From NCBI RefSeq assembly GCF_037572415.1, contig NZ_JBBHLB010000004.1:1-64000 (forward strand): 64,000 bases of DNA, read 5' to 3'. The stretch's first letter is position 1. Each line of letters starts with the position of its first letter. Made by a program: the position numbers and the translations under genes. Source of the DNA: Flavonifractor porci (GTDB lineage Bacteria; Bacillota; Clostridia; Oscillospirales; Oscillospiraceae). The notes below the pieces were generated by a model, which saw only the letters and a list, made by a program, of their open reading frames with translations, did not search any database and was not told where the DNA came from. Of the stretch, positions 1 through 7,586 are shown piece after piece.

Positions 1-495
1 TGCGCGTTTATCGGCTCCTCCGGTGTGGGAAAATCCACCCTGATCAACTGCCTGCTGGGCGCACAAGCCATTTCCACTCAGGTGATTGGCAAGGGCGACA
101 AAGGTCGGCACACCACCACCGGGCGGGAAATGTTCCCCTGCCCGTTGGGCGGCGTGGTGATCGACACTCCTGGTATGCGGGAGATGGGGGCTGAGAGCGC
201 GGACCTCTCCCAGACCTTTGGGGAGATCGAGGACTTGGCCCAACATTGCCGGTTCCGGGACTGCACCCATACCAATGAACCAGGGTGTGCTGTCCTGGCA
301 GCGGTAGAACAGGGACGGTTGGATCAGAGACGGCTGGACAGCTATCGCAAACTGGAGCATGAGAGCAGTTATGACGGACTGAGTAGCAGGGAAGTTGAGG
401 TCAAAAAGGCGGAGCGTATGTTTAAGGAAGTGGGCGGCATAAAGCAGGCCCGGCGGTATGCAAAAGAACAGAACCAGAGGAAAGGAAGGAGATGA
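1..495 (+). CDS. rsgA: RsgA (YloQ) small-ribosomal-subunit biogenesis GTPase, 3' part
   Basis: This is the C-terminal 164 residues of a circularly permuted GTPase that helps mature the 30S subunit. The frame is open from base 1, so the 5' end lies outside the window. The P-loop GSSGVGKST is at visible residues 5-13. DTPGMRE (switch II/G3) follows it, the permuted order typical of RsgA. The Cys/His zinc motif CRFRDCTHTNEPGC lies downstream, followed by a basic C-terminus. The stop is 4 bp before the next start, so the two genes are probably co-transcribed. Confidence 0.95.
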   Translation, partial: CAFIGSSGVGKSTLINCLLGAQAISTQVIGKGDKGRHTTTGREMFPCPLGGVVIDTPGMREMGAESADLSQTFGEIEDLAQHCRFRDCTHTNEPGCAVLAAVEQGRLDQRRLDSYRKLEHESSYDGLSSREVEVKKAERMFKEVGGIKQARRYAKEQNQRKGRR

Positions 496-499
496 GCAT

Positions 500-1189
500 A
501 TGAAACTGGATAGCTGCTTTTTACAAGAAAATATGATGGGACCAAACGCATGGCGGATCGCAGAAGAGCTCACCAAGAATTTGCCCTTGCGGCCTGGGAT
601 GCGCGTACTGGATCTGGGATGCGGCCGAGGGCTGACAACGGTGTTTCTTGCCCAGACCTTCGGTGTGGAGGTGTTTGCGGTCGATCTTTGGACCTCGGCT
701 ACAGAAAATTTGGTCCGCTTCCAGCAGGCTGGTGTGTCTCATCTGACTGCTCCTCTGCAGTTTGATGCACTGCAGCTTCCGTTTGCGGAAGAATTTTTTG
801 ATGCGGTGGTCAGTGTGGATGCATACCACTACTTTGGGAATAACGATGTATACTTCAAAGATGTACTGAAACCTGTTTTGAAACCGGGCGGAATCGTGGC
901 CATCGCATTTCCTGGGATGAAGTATGAAGTGCAGGAAAAATTACCGGAGGAGATGAAACCTTTCTGGGAGCCTGAGGCACTGGAAATGTGGCACTCCATC
1001 AACTGGTGGAGGCCAAAGTTTGAACCATATCTCCATTCATTTCAAATCTCAGAGATGGATTGTTTTGACCAAGCATGGCAGGACTGGCTTTCTTGTGACA
1101 ACCCATATGCAGTGGAGGATCGAGAGATGATGAAAACAGATCATGGGCGGTTCATGAATTTGATTAAACTTGCCGGGACGGTCAAATAA
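500..1189 (+). CDS. class I SAM-dependent methyltransferase
   Basis: The protein has 229 residues and a Rossmann-fold methyltransferase core. Motif I is VLDLGCGRG near residue 37, with an acidic strand-2 end (VDLW) and a post-motif SVDAYHYF region, as in UbiE/Methyltransf_11 enzymes acting on small molecules. The ATG at 500 is chosen because AAGGAAGGA lies about 9 nt upstream. A longer open frame from 458 would overlap rsgA. Substrate unknown. Confidence 0.85.
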   Translation: MKLDSCFLQENMMGPNAWRIAEELTKNLPLRPGMRVLDLGCGRGLTTVFLAQTFGVEVFAVDLWTSATENLVRFQQAGVSHLTAPLQFDALQLPFAEEFFDAVVSVDAYHYFGNNDVYFKDVLKPVLKPGGIVAIAFPGMKYEVQEKLPEEMKPFWEPEALEMWHSINWWRPKFEPYLHSFQISEMDCFDQAWQDWLSCDNPYAVEDREMMKTDHGRFMNLIKLAGTVK

Positions 1190-1278
1190 TTAATTTCATG
1201 ACGAAGGGATTCTGGTGACCAGTTTGTTGTTTCTGGATTAAAACGCGACTCAGGATCTGGGGCGCTGTAAACAAAAAA

Positions 1279-1308
1279 GACGGGCACTCCCGAAAGGGGG
1301 TGCCCGTC
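1279..1308 (-). terminator. rho-independent terminator downstream of tRNA-Ala(CGC)
   Basis: GACGGGCA pairs with TGCCCGTC around a short GC-rich centre. Read on the minus strand, the stem is followed by TCTTTTTTG, so it ends the tRNA transcript. It also lies past the end of the methyltransferase gene. Confidence 0.75.
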
Positions 1309-1394
1309 AAGTGGTCAAAACAGAAATCCATCTGTGGTATTTCTGTGGTCAAATGAGAAATCGCCGCAGTTTTTACTGCGGCGATTTCCAGTTT

Positions 1395-1470
1395 TGGTGG
1401 ACCTAATCGGGATCGAACCGACGACCTTACGGATGCGAACCGTACGCTCTCCCAGCTGAGCTATAGGCCC
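1395..1470 (-). tRNA. tRNA-Ala(CGC)
   Basis: A 76-nt cloverleaf on the minus strand with encoded CCA at 1395-1397. The acceptor stem GGGCCTA/TAGGTCC contains the G3-U70 pair diagnostic of tRNA-Ala. The anticodon loop TTCGCAT gives CGC, reading GCG. D-arm GCTC..GAGC and T-arm GTCGG-TTCGATC-CCGAT are intact. Confidence 0.93.
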
Positions 1471-1600
1471 ATATTGACCATTTTTCAATCAAAAAAGTTA
1501 TGAAAAACGGATTTTTGAGATATTCAATTTTGAGGGGCAAGTCCGGAAAATTGGACTGCTGAATTGGAAGGGAACCTAAGCCGTGGGATGTGGTTTCATA

Positions 1601-1642
1601 TGGATGCGAACCGTACGCTCTCCCAGACTGAGCTACGGGCCC
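1601..1642 (-). pseudogene. broken 5' half of tRNA-Ala (copy A)
   Basis: Read on the minus strand from 1642, it repeats the tRNA-Ala(CGC) acceptor 5' strand, D arm and anticodon arm nearly base for base. It then diverges just after the anticodon stem. T arm and 3' acceptor strand are missing, so it cannot make a tRNA. Confidence 0.8.
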
Positions 1643-1710
1643 AAATCAATAGTTCTAAAAGCGGAACAGAAGAATAAAGCAATATGAAATTATAGATGTG
1701 GCAGTAAACC

Positions 1711-1744
1711 GAACCCTTTGCGCTCCCAGCTGAGCTATGGGCCC
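1711..1744 (-). pseudogene. broken 5' fragment of tRNA-Ala (copy B)
   Basis: On the minus strand from 1744, GGGCCCATAGCTCAGCTGGG matches the tRNA-Ala 5' end and D arm. The match decays inside the anticodon stem. With copy A it forms a run of three tRNA 5' ends within 275 bp, a sign of repeated duplication or integration at this site. Confidence 0.7.
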
Positions 1745-1816
1745 ATATTATAAGGTACATTCACTCAACACTCCAGTATTATAGCATAATTCAACTGGAT
1801 GTAAAGAGGTTTTTGA

Positions 1817-1831
1817 AAAAAACTAAAAAGT
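1817..1831 (+). repeat. left 15-bp direct repeat flanking the prophage
   Basis: AAAAAACTAAAAAGT is identical to 52377-52391 and directly abuts the left inverted repeat. It is probably a target-site duplication. That is longer than the 2-3 bp usually reported for IS30 elements, so part of the identity could reflect site preference. Confidence 0.75.
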
Positions 1832-1860
1832 TGAAAATGCTACTAATAAGAGTAACAAAG
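1832..1860 (+). repeat. left terminal inverted repeat of the prophage
   Basis: The outermost TGAAAATG and the internal TAAGAGTAACAAA (1847-1859) match, with few changes and one indel, the reverse complement of 52348-52376. The equivalent spacing at both ends suggests transposase-binding sites. Confidence 0.7.
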
Positions 1861-1889
1861 GGTAATTCCCTTGTTGCTCTTATTTTTTT
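1845..1889 (+). terminator. strong terminator at the left prophage end
   Basis: An 18-nt arm beginning AATAAGAGTAAC pairs with CCCTTGTTGCTCTTATT around a TAATT loop and is followed by seven T. It overlaps the left inverted repeat and would stop host transcription entering the prophage. Confidence 0.8.
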
Positions 1890-1914
1890 GCGGAAAGACG
1901 GAGGTGAAAGGAAC

Positions 1915-2175
1915 ATGAACAACAAATATTTGGGGCCTGCGGAGCGGCGACTGATCGCAGAGAAGTGGGCCGCCTATGCGTCAGTGCGTGAGATTGCGGA
2001 TCTGGTAGGCGTGGCACCAAAGACCATTTATCAGGAACTGCGGCGCGGCGAAAACGGAAAGCTGGACGAAAACAGCCGCCAAGCGTATGACCCGGATCTG
2101 GCCCAGCGTCGTTTCCAGGAAAGCCTCCGACGGCGCGGCAAGCCCCTGAACAGAACGCGGGCGGCCAATGAATGA
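1915..2175 (+). CDS. IS30-type helix-turn-helix protein (small)
   Basis: The protein has 86 residues and resembles the N-terminal DNA-binding region of IS30 transposases: a PAERRLIAEKW helix, then a REIADLVGVAPKTIYQELRRG helix-turn-helix and a YDPDLAQRRFQ segment. No DDE domain follows, and the prophage encodes a full transposase at its other end. It may regulate transposition or early genes, or bind the nearby left end. ATG at 1915 follows GGAGGTGAAAGGAAC; the reading frame upstream crosses the terminator and is rejected. Stop overlaps another ATG (2172). Confidence 0.75.
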   Translation: MNNKYLGPAERRLIAEKWAAYASVREIADLVGVAPKTIYQELRRGENGKLDENSRQAYDPDLAQRRFQESLRRRGKPLNRTRAANE

Positions 2176-2222
2176 GTGACCCAACCGCCATGGAGGCGGA
2201 TAAAACAAAGGAGGAAATGACA

Positions 2223-2855
2223 ATGGCAACCATCATCAAGCAGACGAAAGAGGAAATCAACTGGACGGAGATCGCCGGGGCCAGAGAACTGGGCGCACTG
2301 GACAAGCTGCTGGCGGAGCGGGATGTGATCCGCTTCAACCTGCGGAGCGGGTCAGAGGTTGCCATCATGGTGGAAAAGGTAGAACCGAGCCGGGCATGGA
2401 TGGGATTTGTGGACGGCGTGGCAGAGCGGCCCATGTATAACCGCCTGGCGCGTCCTGTGTCATGGAAAGAGAGCGACGCCCGGAAATGGTGCAACACCGA
2501 TCTGATCCAGGATCTCCCGGAGGATCTGGTGTCCATCATCACCCCCCGCACCATCCGCCAGACCATCAAGGGCGAGGAGCTGGTGACCACGGATCTGCTG
2601 TGGCTGCACAGCGTAACGGAGTTTTTTGGGCGAAAGCCCTGGGCAGATGGGGACGATCCAACGGAGGAGCAACTGCCGGTCTACAAGACCGAGCGGGACC
2701 GCGTGAAGATGTGGAACGGGGAAACCTGGCCGCACCACACCCGTTCCGCCCATGCGGGCGACGGCGCCACTTTCTGCCTTGTCAACACGGACGGCGCGCC
2801 CACCGCCACCATCGCGGACCTTTCCTGGGCGCTTGCCCCCGGCTTTTGGATCTAA
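2223..2855 (+). CDS. DUF6273-like protein with a diverged DGR variable-repeat C-terminus
   Basis: The protein has 210 residues. Its C-terminal half is homologous to the 7587-8255 protein (PRxI..I.G...WL.S.TE.FGR..., then P.Y.TERDRVK) and ends with a C-type-lectin-like motif, TFCLVNTDG...APGFW. The last 35 codons align without gaps to the DGR template, but many differences are not at template adenines and the 3' GC block is altered. It is therefore probably a paralogue or former target. Start at 2223 is set by AAAGGAGG 8 nt upstream. A GNRA-loop hairpin follows the stop. No signal peptide. Confidence 0.75.
   Translation: MATIIKQTKEEINWTEIAGARELGALDKLLAERDVIRFNLRSGSEVAIMVEKVEPSRAWMGFVDGVAERPMYNRLARPVSWKESDARKWCNTDLIQDLPEDLVSIITPRTIRQTIKGEELVTTDLLWLHSVTEFFGRKPWADGDDPTEEQLPVYKTERDRVKMWNGETWPHHTRSAHAGDGATFCLVNTDGAPTATIADLSWALAPGFWI
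2742..2846 (+). repeat. diverged variable-repeat-like segment (VR1)
   Basis: Thirty-five codons align gap-free to template 44929-45033. TTCTGCCTTGTCAACAC is identical to the template. Elsewhere several codons (TGG to CTT, GGC-GTG to GCG-CTT) changed at non-adenine positions, so this is not a clean adenine-mutagenesis product. Confidence 0.6.
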
Positions 2856-2882
2856 TCGGCGGAGCGTATCAACGGAAATCCA

Positions 2883-2896
2883 GCCCCGCAAGGGGC
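2883..2896 (+). other. GNRA-loop hairpin downstream of VR1
   Basis: GCCCC-GCAA-GGGGC, 27 nt after the stop codon. Equivalent hairpins follow the other two DUF6273 genes. Hairpins just 3' of variable repeats are known to promote DGR target recognition. Confidence 0.55.
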
Positions 2897-2913
2897 GGAG
2901 AAAGGAACCGGAC

Positions 2914-3231
2914 ATGGCAGAGAAAAAGGTAATCAAAGGGCGCGGGATTGCCAGGAAGCTCATAGAGGAGCAGAACGAGAAAATGAGGCGCTTATTGATC
3001 AAATTGGAGGCGGAGGAAGCCAAGAGGGCGGCGGCGGACGCCGAAAGGGAGCAAAAAGAAATCCGGGCCGCCGTGGAAGAGGCCAAGGAGTTCCGGGGCA
3101 ACCTGGAGCGGGCGGGAATTTCATACACCACACTGCTGCACCTTGTAGAATTGCAAGAAAGCGTGAGCGACCTGGCCCATAATATGCTCCTGGGATATGA
3201 ACAAGGGGAGGGCTGGCCGGATGGGACCTGA
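2914..3231 (+). CDS. coiled-coil phage protein, unknown function
   Basis: The protein has 105 residues. Residues 10-75 are rich in charged heptads (KLIEEQNEKMRRLL..EAEEAKRAAADAEREQKEI), predicting a long coiled coil. No domain is recognised. The ATG at 2914 follows GGAGAAAGGAACC; the open frame from 2752 would overlap the preceding gene. It sits in the early accessory block. Confidence 0.7.
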   Translation: MAEKKVIKGRGIARKLIEEQNEKMRRLLIKLEAEEAKRAAADAEREQKEIRAAVEEAKEFRGNLERAGISYTTLLHLVELQESVSDLAHNMLLGYEQGEGWPDGT

Positions 3232-3240
3232 CGAAAAGGC

Positions 3241-3588
3241 ATGGAGACAATAACGGCCTATGTGGATGGGGAACCAATAGCGGCGGAAGCCGCTATTGGC
3301 CCGGAAATCGCGATAGACCTGGAACAGATTGAAAAAGCAACAGCAGACATTCAAGCGGTATGGGAAAGTGTGTGCCGGGTGGCTGATATTGTGACGGAGG
3401 CTTTCGGAAAGTGGATCCGTTCAGTGGTAGCGCAGATTGAGGGAAAGCACGAACTGGAAACCGCCCTACGCTGGGCGTCATGCTATTACCGGCCAGCGTT
3501 CAACCGATACCGACACACCAAGAAAAAGAGGACCCGCAAGAAGTACGAAAAGAAGATCCTGGCCTGGTATCGGGAGGAGGTCCTGTAA
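3241..3588 (+). CDS. hypothetical phage protein with basic C-terminus
   Basis: The protein has 115 residues: an acidic/aliphatic N-terminal half and a strongly basic stretch (YRHTKKKRTRKKYEKKI) near the end, compatible with nucleic-acid binding. No convincing Shine-Dalgarno precedes the ATG at 3241, so translation may be coupled to the gene before it, whose stop is 9 nt upstream. Function not recognised. Confidence 0.6.
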   Translation: METITAYVDGEPIAAEAAIGPEIAIDLEQIEKATADIQAVWESVCRVADIVTEAFGKWIRSVVAQIEGKHELETALRWASCYYRPAFNRYRHTKKKRTRKKYEKKILAWYREEVL

Positions 3589-3954
3589 ATGTTGCGGCTG
3601 ACGGCAAGCAAAACCAAGTTATACACACTTGTTCAGAAATATGTGGACAACCTCCCACCCATGCGGAGCGGGACACAGTTCACCAAGTACCCGCGCACCC
3701 CGGACTATGCCCTGGACTGGATCACCCCGAAATGGGACAAGGCCCACGCCTTTTTCTCCACCTGCATGGGGCGCCCTCTCCTCTCCATCGAAATCAAGGA
3801 CGGGGGAACCGGGAAAACGGTGAGCCGGGAGGTCTACAACCTGGACCTGCAGGATCTCCGAGATCGCGGAATGGTAGAGGAATTTGTGACGGCTGCGGAG
3901 CGCCGGAGGCTGGAAAGGGGTGGCGACAATGGCGGACTTTCTCCCACTACCTGA
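3589..3954 (+). CDS. hypothetical phage protein
   Basis: The protein has 121 residues and starts immediately after the previous stop (TAA-ATG), with GGGAGGAGG about 10 nt upstream. Its 3' end overlaps the MT-A70 methylase start by 26 bp. It contains WITPKWDKAHAFFSTCMGRPLLSIEIKDGGTGKTVSREVYNL, which matches no family I can name. Confidence 0.65.
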   Translation: MLRLTASKTKLYTLVQKYVDNLPPMRSGTQFTKYPRTPDYALDWITPKWDKAHAFFSTCMGRPLLSIEIKDGGTGKTVSREVYNLDLQDLRDRGMVEEFVTAAERRRLERGGDNGGLSPTT

Positions 3955-4503
3955 TCGGCAATACACCGTGATTTATGCGGATCCCCCGTGGGAGTACAGA
4001 CAGCACGGAACCACGGACAAAAGCCGGGGGAACGCGGCCAAGCATTACCCCACAATGTCCACCGAGGATATATGCAAATTGCCGGTGCAGAAAATTTGCG
4101 GGGGGGGGCAGCTTGTTTCATGTGGGCAACTTTCCCAAACATTACCGAGGCCGTCAAGGTTCTGGAGGCGTGGGGGTTCACTTACAAAACCGCGGCTTTC
4201 GTGTGGATCAAGAAGAACCGCAAGAACGGCGGAAACTTTTGGGGCATGGGCGCATATACCCGCGCAAATGCGGAGGTTTGCCTGCTGGGCGTTTCCCCTG
4301 GATTCCGCGCAAAGGATCGGATCCGTAGTCACCGGGTCCACCAAGTTATTGAGGCACCTTTTGAGGGACACAGCAAAAAGCCGGACGAAACACGCCGGCG
4401 GATTGTGGAACTGCTGGGGGACGTGCCCCGGCTGGAAATGTTTGCGCGGGACCGTGCCCCAGGCTGGGACGCCTGGGGAAATGAGGCCCCGCCGGAAGAA
4501 TAG
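3929..4503 (+). pseudogene. MT-A70 family DNA adenine methyltransferase, frameshifted at a G9 tract
   Basis: The first frame encodes MADFLPLPDRQYTVIYADPPWEY, holding the catalytic DPPW motif, and runs to KICGGG. The -1 neighbour frame resumes with AACFMWATFPNITEAVKVLEAWGFTYKT, FWGMGAYTRANAEVCLLG and HSKKPDETRRRIVELLGDVPRLEMFAR, the conserved C-terminal half. The switch falls exactly at nine G (4100-4108); ten G would restore one frame of about 191 residues. Either phase variation by slippage, decay, or a base-calling error explains this. It would methylate adenine N6 in DNA. Confidence 0.85.
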
Positions 4504-4512
4504 GAGGACGCT

Positions 4513-4758
4513 ATGCCATACATTCAACGGACTATAAAGGCCGGGCGCACAAAGAAACATTCCACCCGCCTGCAGGTGGGCATGGAGGTAGTCAGAACGC
4601 CGCAGACGATTTACGGAACGGACGACGATGGGAAAAACATTCACCGCCCTATGCGGGGAACCGTCGAGTACATCCACCCGCGTGGGAATTTCCATACCGT
4701 GGCCTTTGAAGTGCGCGGGAAGATCATCAAAGAAAGTTTTCAGGGGGTAGCAGTATGA
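4513..4758 (+). CDS. hypothetical phage protein
   Basis: The protein has 81 residues, likely mostly beta, with an MEVVRTPQT...RGTVEYIHPRGNFHTVAFEV core reminiscent of small SH3-like/KOW barrels, but no firm family. AGGAGG lies 6 nt before the ATG. The stop overlaps the next start (ATGA). Confidence 0.65.
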   Translation: MPYIQRTIKAGRTKKHSTRLQVGMEVVRTPQTIYGTDDDGKNIHRPMRGTVEYIHPRGNFHTVAFEVRGKIIKESFQGVAV

Positions 4759-5372
4759 ACCAGAGAGCAAAAGCGGAGTTTATGAAGACCTGGACCGAGC
4801 GGGTCCGGCGGGACTATGCGGACACCATGCTGGAGTGGCTGGAGCGCGAAACGGACTTTTTCGAGGCCCCGGCCTCCACCAAGCACCACGGGGCGCACCC
4901 CGGTGGCCTGGTGGAACACTCCTTGAACGTGTACCGCCGCCTACGGAATATCGTTTGCATGGAAACCTATGGGGAAATCACTTCCGTCCTGCTGGCGGAG
5001 GACGTGGAGGAAACGGTGGCGATCCTGGGACTGCTGCACGACGTTTGCAAGGTGGGCGTGTATCACGTCGAAACCAAGCGGCGGAAGAACCAGACCACCG
5101 GATTTTGGGAGGACTACCAGGTGTATGTGTTCCGGGATCCCCTCCCCCTGGGGCACGGAGAAAAGAGCCTGTACCTGATCCAGCGGCACATGGACCTGGA
5201 ACCGGAGGAGGCTATGGCCATTCGCTGGCACATGGGAGCCTATGACAGCGCGGTAAAGGGCGGCGCCCGCGACATGGGCACGGCCATGGAAATGTCGCCG
5301 TGGGTGTGGCGCCTCCAGGAGGCGGATATGTGTGCCACGTTTGTGGATGAACGGGAGGAACCGGAGGAATGA
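4755..5372 (+). CDS. HD-domain phosphohydrolase
   Basis: The protein has 205 residues. The metal-binding HD signature is present: HHGAHPGGLVEHSLNV (first His) and LGLLHDVCKVG (His-Asp), followed by later His residues at RHM and IRWHMG. Such proteins cleave nucleotides or cyclic nucleotides. In a phage this could mean nucleotide-pool or signalling interference. Overlaps the genes on both sides by 4 bp, so it belongs to one operon. Confidence 0.85.
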   Translation: MNQRAKAEFMKTWTERVRRDYADTMLEWLERETDFFEAPASTKHHGAHPGGLVEHSLNVYRRLRNIVCMETYGEITSVLLAEDVEETVAILGLLHDVCKVGVYHVETKRRKNQTTGFWEDYQVYVFRDPLPLGHGEKSLYLIQRHMDLEPEEAMAIRWHMGAYDSAVKGGARDMGTAMEMSPWVWRLQEADMCATFVDEREEPEE

Positions 5373-5548
5373 AAAAGAACCTTTGCAAGCCGTGCGCGGT
5401 GGCAACCGCCGCCCGGCGGGATCGTGAGGTCCAGCAGTTGCCGGGCCGGTGCGAAAAGATCACCTGTGACAAGTGCGGGCGGCGGCGGTTTGGCCTGCCT
5501 TATGAGGTCAAGCGGAAATTTTTCACGGGAGGAGGCGCCAAAAAGTGA
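5369..5548 (+). CDS. small zinc-ribbon-like protein
   Basis: A 59-residue ORF with CKPC near the N-terminus and CDKCGRRRFG mid-protein, giving four Cys that could bind one zinc, and a basic C-terminus. The ATG overlaps the HD gene stop, with GGAGG just upstream. Its stop overlaps the next start (GTGA). Tight coupling supports it as a real gene. Confidence 0.7.
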   Translation: MKKNLCKPCAVATAARRDREVQQLPGRCEKITCDKCGRRRFGLPYEVKRKFFTGGGAKK

Positions 5549-6471
5549 GCCAGAGAAAAGCAAAAGAATACCGCCAGGCCATGGAGCAATACCACGGCGT
5601 GGTGGAGGACGTGGACGACCTGAAACGCCGGATCGGGGCCATGGAGGCCAGACACAACCGAGAGGACCAACTGGCCGCCTACCAGCGCCGCAAGGCGCGG
5701 CGGGAGTGGGAGGAGTTCCAGGCCCAGCAGGCGGAGCGAGAGGAACGGCAAAAGCGCCGGCGGCAGGAAGAACGCCGCCGCCAGATTGCCCGGCAGCGGA
5801 TCGCCGTGCTGGCCCTGGCCATCCTGGCCGTGATCGTTATGCTGGCCATGGCCATCAAGGCCACATCCGACGCCAAGGCGGTGGAGTACACCCCCACGGC
5901 CACGCCGGTGGTGGATATTCAGCCGGAAACGGTGGCTGTTCTCTCGAACCTGTGGGACGGCGAGGGCGAGGGCGAGGACCCCATGGAGGCGGAGAAAATA
6001 GAGGCGGCCCTGTTGGCCCAGGGATACCTTTCTGACGCGGTGCCCCTCCCCTACTACCTCCAGGACATTATGAGGACCGCCTGCCGAGAATACGGTTGCC
6101 CCTACCCCCTGGCCCTGGCTGTTGCGGAAGTGGAAAGCCATTTTGACATGGACGCCGTGGGCGCCGCCGGTGAGGTTGGGATCATGCAGTTAAATCCGGG
6201 GCCGGAAAATACATACTGGATCAACCTGGAGGCGGAAACAAACCAGGATCCGACCACACCGGCAGGAAACATTATCTGCGGGGTTTACCTGCTGGGGACA
6301 CACCTGGCGAATTATCAGGACATGGAAAAGGCCATCATGGCCTATAACATGGGGAACGCCGGAGCGGAACAAGCGTGGGAAAACGGTATCACTTCCACAG
6401 AATATTCCTCCAATGTGCTGGCCGCCGTTGAGCGGTGGGAATGTACTGTGAACGCATGGGCCGGGGAATGA
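5545..6471 (+). CDS. lytic transglycosylase with coiled coil and membrane anchor
   Basis: The protein has 308 residues. Residues 1-85 are a highly charged coiled coil, about 86-105 form one membrane helix (IAVLALAILAVIVMLAMAI), then a linker, and residues about 175-300 are an SLT domain: YPLALAVAEVESHFDMDAVG with the catalytic Glu, GEVGIMQLNPG, and a late AIMAYNMGNAGAE motif. It cleaves peptidoglycan outside the membrane. Its place among early genes instead of the lysis cassette is unusual for a virion-entry or lysis enzyme. GTG start overlaps the previous stop. Confidence 0.85.
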   Translation: MSQRKAKEYRQAMEQYHGVVEDVDDLKRRIGAMEARHNREDQLAAYQRRKARREWEEFQAQQAEREERQKRRRQEERRRQIARQRIAVLALAILAVIVMLAMAIKATSDAKAVEYTPTATPVVDIQPETVAVLSNLWDGEGEGEDPMEAEKIEAALLAQGYLSDAVPLPYYLQDIMRTACREYGCPYPLALAVAEVESHFDMDAVGAAGEVGIMQLNPGPENTYWINLEAETNQDPTTPAGNIICGVYLLGTHLANYQDMEKAIMAYNMGNAGAEQAWENGITSTEYSSNVLAAVERWECTVNAWAGE

Positions 6472-6725
6472 ATACACCCGCGCCAAACTGGACCACCCAC
6501 GCCTCCGCCGTGGCCCGCTCTAGGAATGAGCGGTGGAACGCGCCGGGGGCTGACAGGGTGGTCCACCCCAGCCGGGGCACCATAGTGGTGCCATGCGGAT
6601 CTCCATATGCCGCCCTACTATGCGCGGCAGAGGTGTGGGGCTGCGACTGGCTGGACATTCGGGACGCAAAAGTGTGGCGGGCTGAACCTGGGGACCAGGT
6701 AGCCACCCGTCCCTACATTATATAA
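6468..6725 (+). CDS. hypothetical phage protein
   Basis: The protein has 85 residues if it begins at the ATG that overlaps the transglycosylase stop. It is Trp-rich with two Cys and ends TRPYII. Longer starts inside the upstream gene are possible. No family recognised. Confidence 0.6.
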   Translation: MNTPAPNWTTHASAVARSRNERWNAPGADRVVHPSRGTIVVPCGSPYAALLCAAEVWGCDWLDIRDAKVWRAEPGDQVATRPYII

Positions 6726-6741
6726 AAAGGAGGCCGAGCAA

Positions 6742-7323
6742 ATGCTGATCAATGAAAACGGCCTTGTGCGGGCCATAAAGAACGCATACAAGGCCGGGGG
6801 CTACATCGTAAACAACCTGGGCGACACCATGGCCATTTACACCGACGCATGGTTCATTAAGTGCCACCGCGCCATACTCCCCCGCAAGGCGCTGGCCGTT
6901 ATCGTGGAACACATGGGCATGATCCCGGAATTGGGTGCCCCGGTTTCTGTACTCAAAGGCGAGGACCCCCAGCAGGTCATGGAGGAGATCGCAAGGACCG
7001 ATTTGGACGGCTGGTGTACCGGAGAACGTAGCGACGACGTGACCATGGTGCCTGTGATTATGCAGGGGTATCAGATTTTCCAGACTGCCGGCGGCGGCCC
7101 GTGCTGGGGCTGCCCCCTGGGGCTGCTGAACATGATCGAGCGGGACGTGGCGGAGCATGGAGGGGCGGACGTCGTGGACAACAACCGCCTGCTATGGACC
7201 GGGGACGGTGAGGCCGTCGCCATTTGCACCATCCGAAAGGCCACGTCAAGCTGGGCCAAAGAATGGGAACGGGTTGTGTGGACCGCCCTGGAGGGCGTAG
7301 ACCTCCACAAAGAGGAGGTTTGA
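6742..7323 (+). CDS. hypothetical phage protein
   Basis: The protein has 193 residues, preceded by AAAAAGGAGG. Features are a GYIVNNLGDTMAIYTDAWFIKCHRAILP N-terminal half, a GGGPCWGCPLGLL Cys motif, and a Trp-rich end. The composition suggests a soluble alpha/beta protein. I do not recognise the family. Confidence 0.65.
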   Translation: MLINENGLVRAIKNAYKAGGYIVNNLGDTMAIYTDAWFIKCHRAILPRKALAVIVEHMGMIPELGAPVSVLKGEDPQQVMEEIARTDLDGWCTGERSDDVTMVPVIMQGYQIFQTAGGGPCWGCPLGLLNMIERDVAEHGGADVVDNNRLLWTGDGEAVAICTIRKATSSWAKEWERVVWTALEGVDLHKEEV

Positions 7324-7327
7324 CCAT

Positions 7328-7543
7328 ATGACTAACTTTGACCGGATCACCGCCTCCCCGGAGGCCCTGGGCGCGTTCCTGGCTTCCCTGCCGTGCCTAG
7401 GTGGACCATGGGACGACGCTTTCCACCGCCATTTCTGCGACCATTGCGAGGCGGAGAACTGCGACGGGGAAAACTGCCACCACCCAGCGGAACGGGATAA
7501 CCCCCTGTGGTGGCTGAAACAGGAGGCCGTTTCGGCCCCGTGA
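7328..7543 (+). CDS. small Cys-rich phage protein
   Basis: The protein has 71 residues, with HRHFCDHCEAENCDGENCHHP giving a dense Cys/His cluster likely to bind zinc. The N-terminal TASPEALGAFLASLPC pattern is common in small proteins of Clostridia phages. GAGGAGG lies just upstream. Confidence 0.7.
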   Translation: MTNFDRITASPEALGAFLASLPCLGGPWDDAFHRHFCDHCEAENCDGENCHHPAERDNPLWWLKQEAVSAP

Positions 7544-7586
7544 TTATGGCGCCCGGTGGGCGTGTGAAATAAAGGAGGACAACCCC

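Noticed and set aside
1813..1914. Longer N-terminal extension of the left-end HTH protein
   Set aside because: The extension would be translated through a strong terminator and the inverted repeat. The ATG at 1915 has a clear ribosome site.
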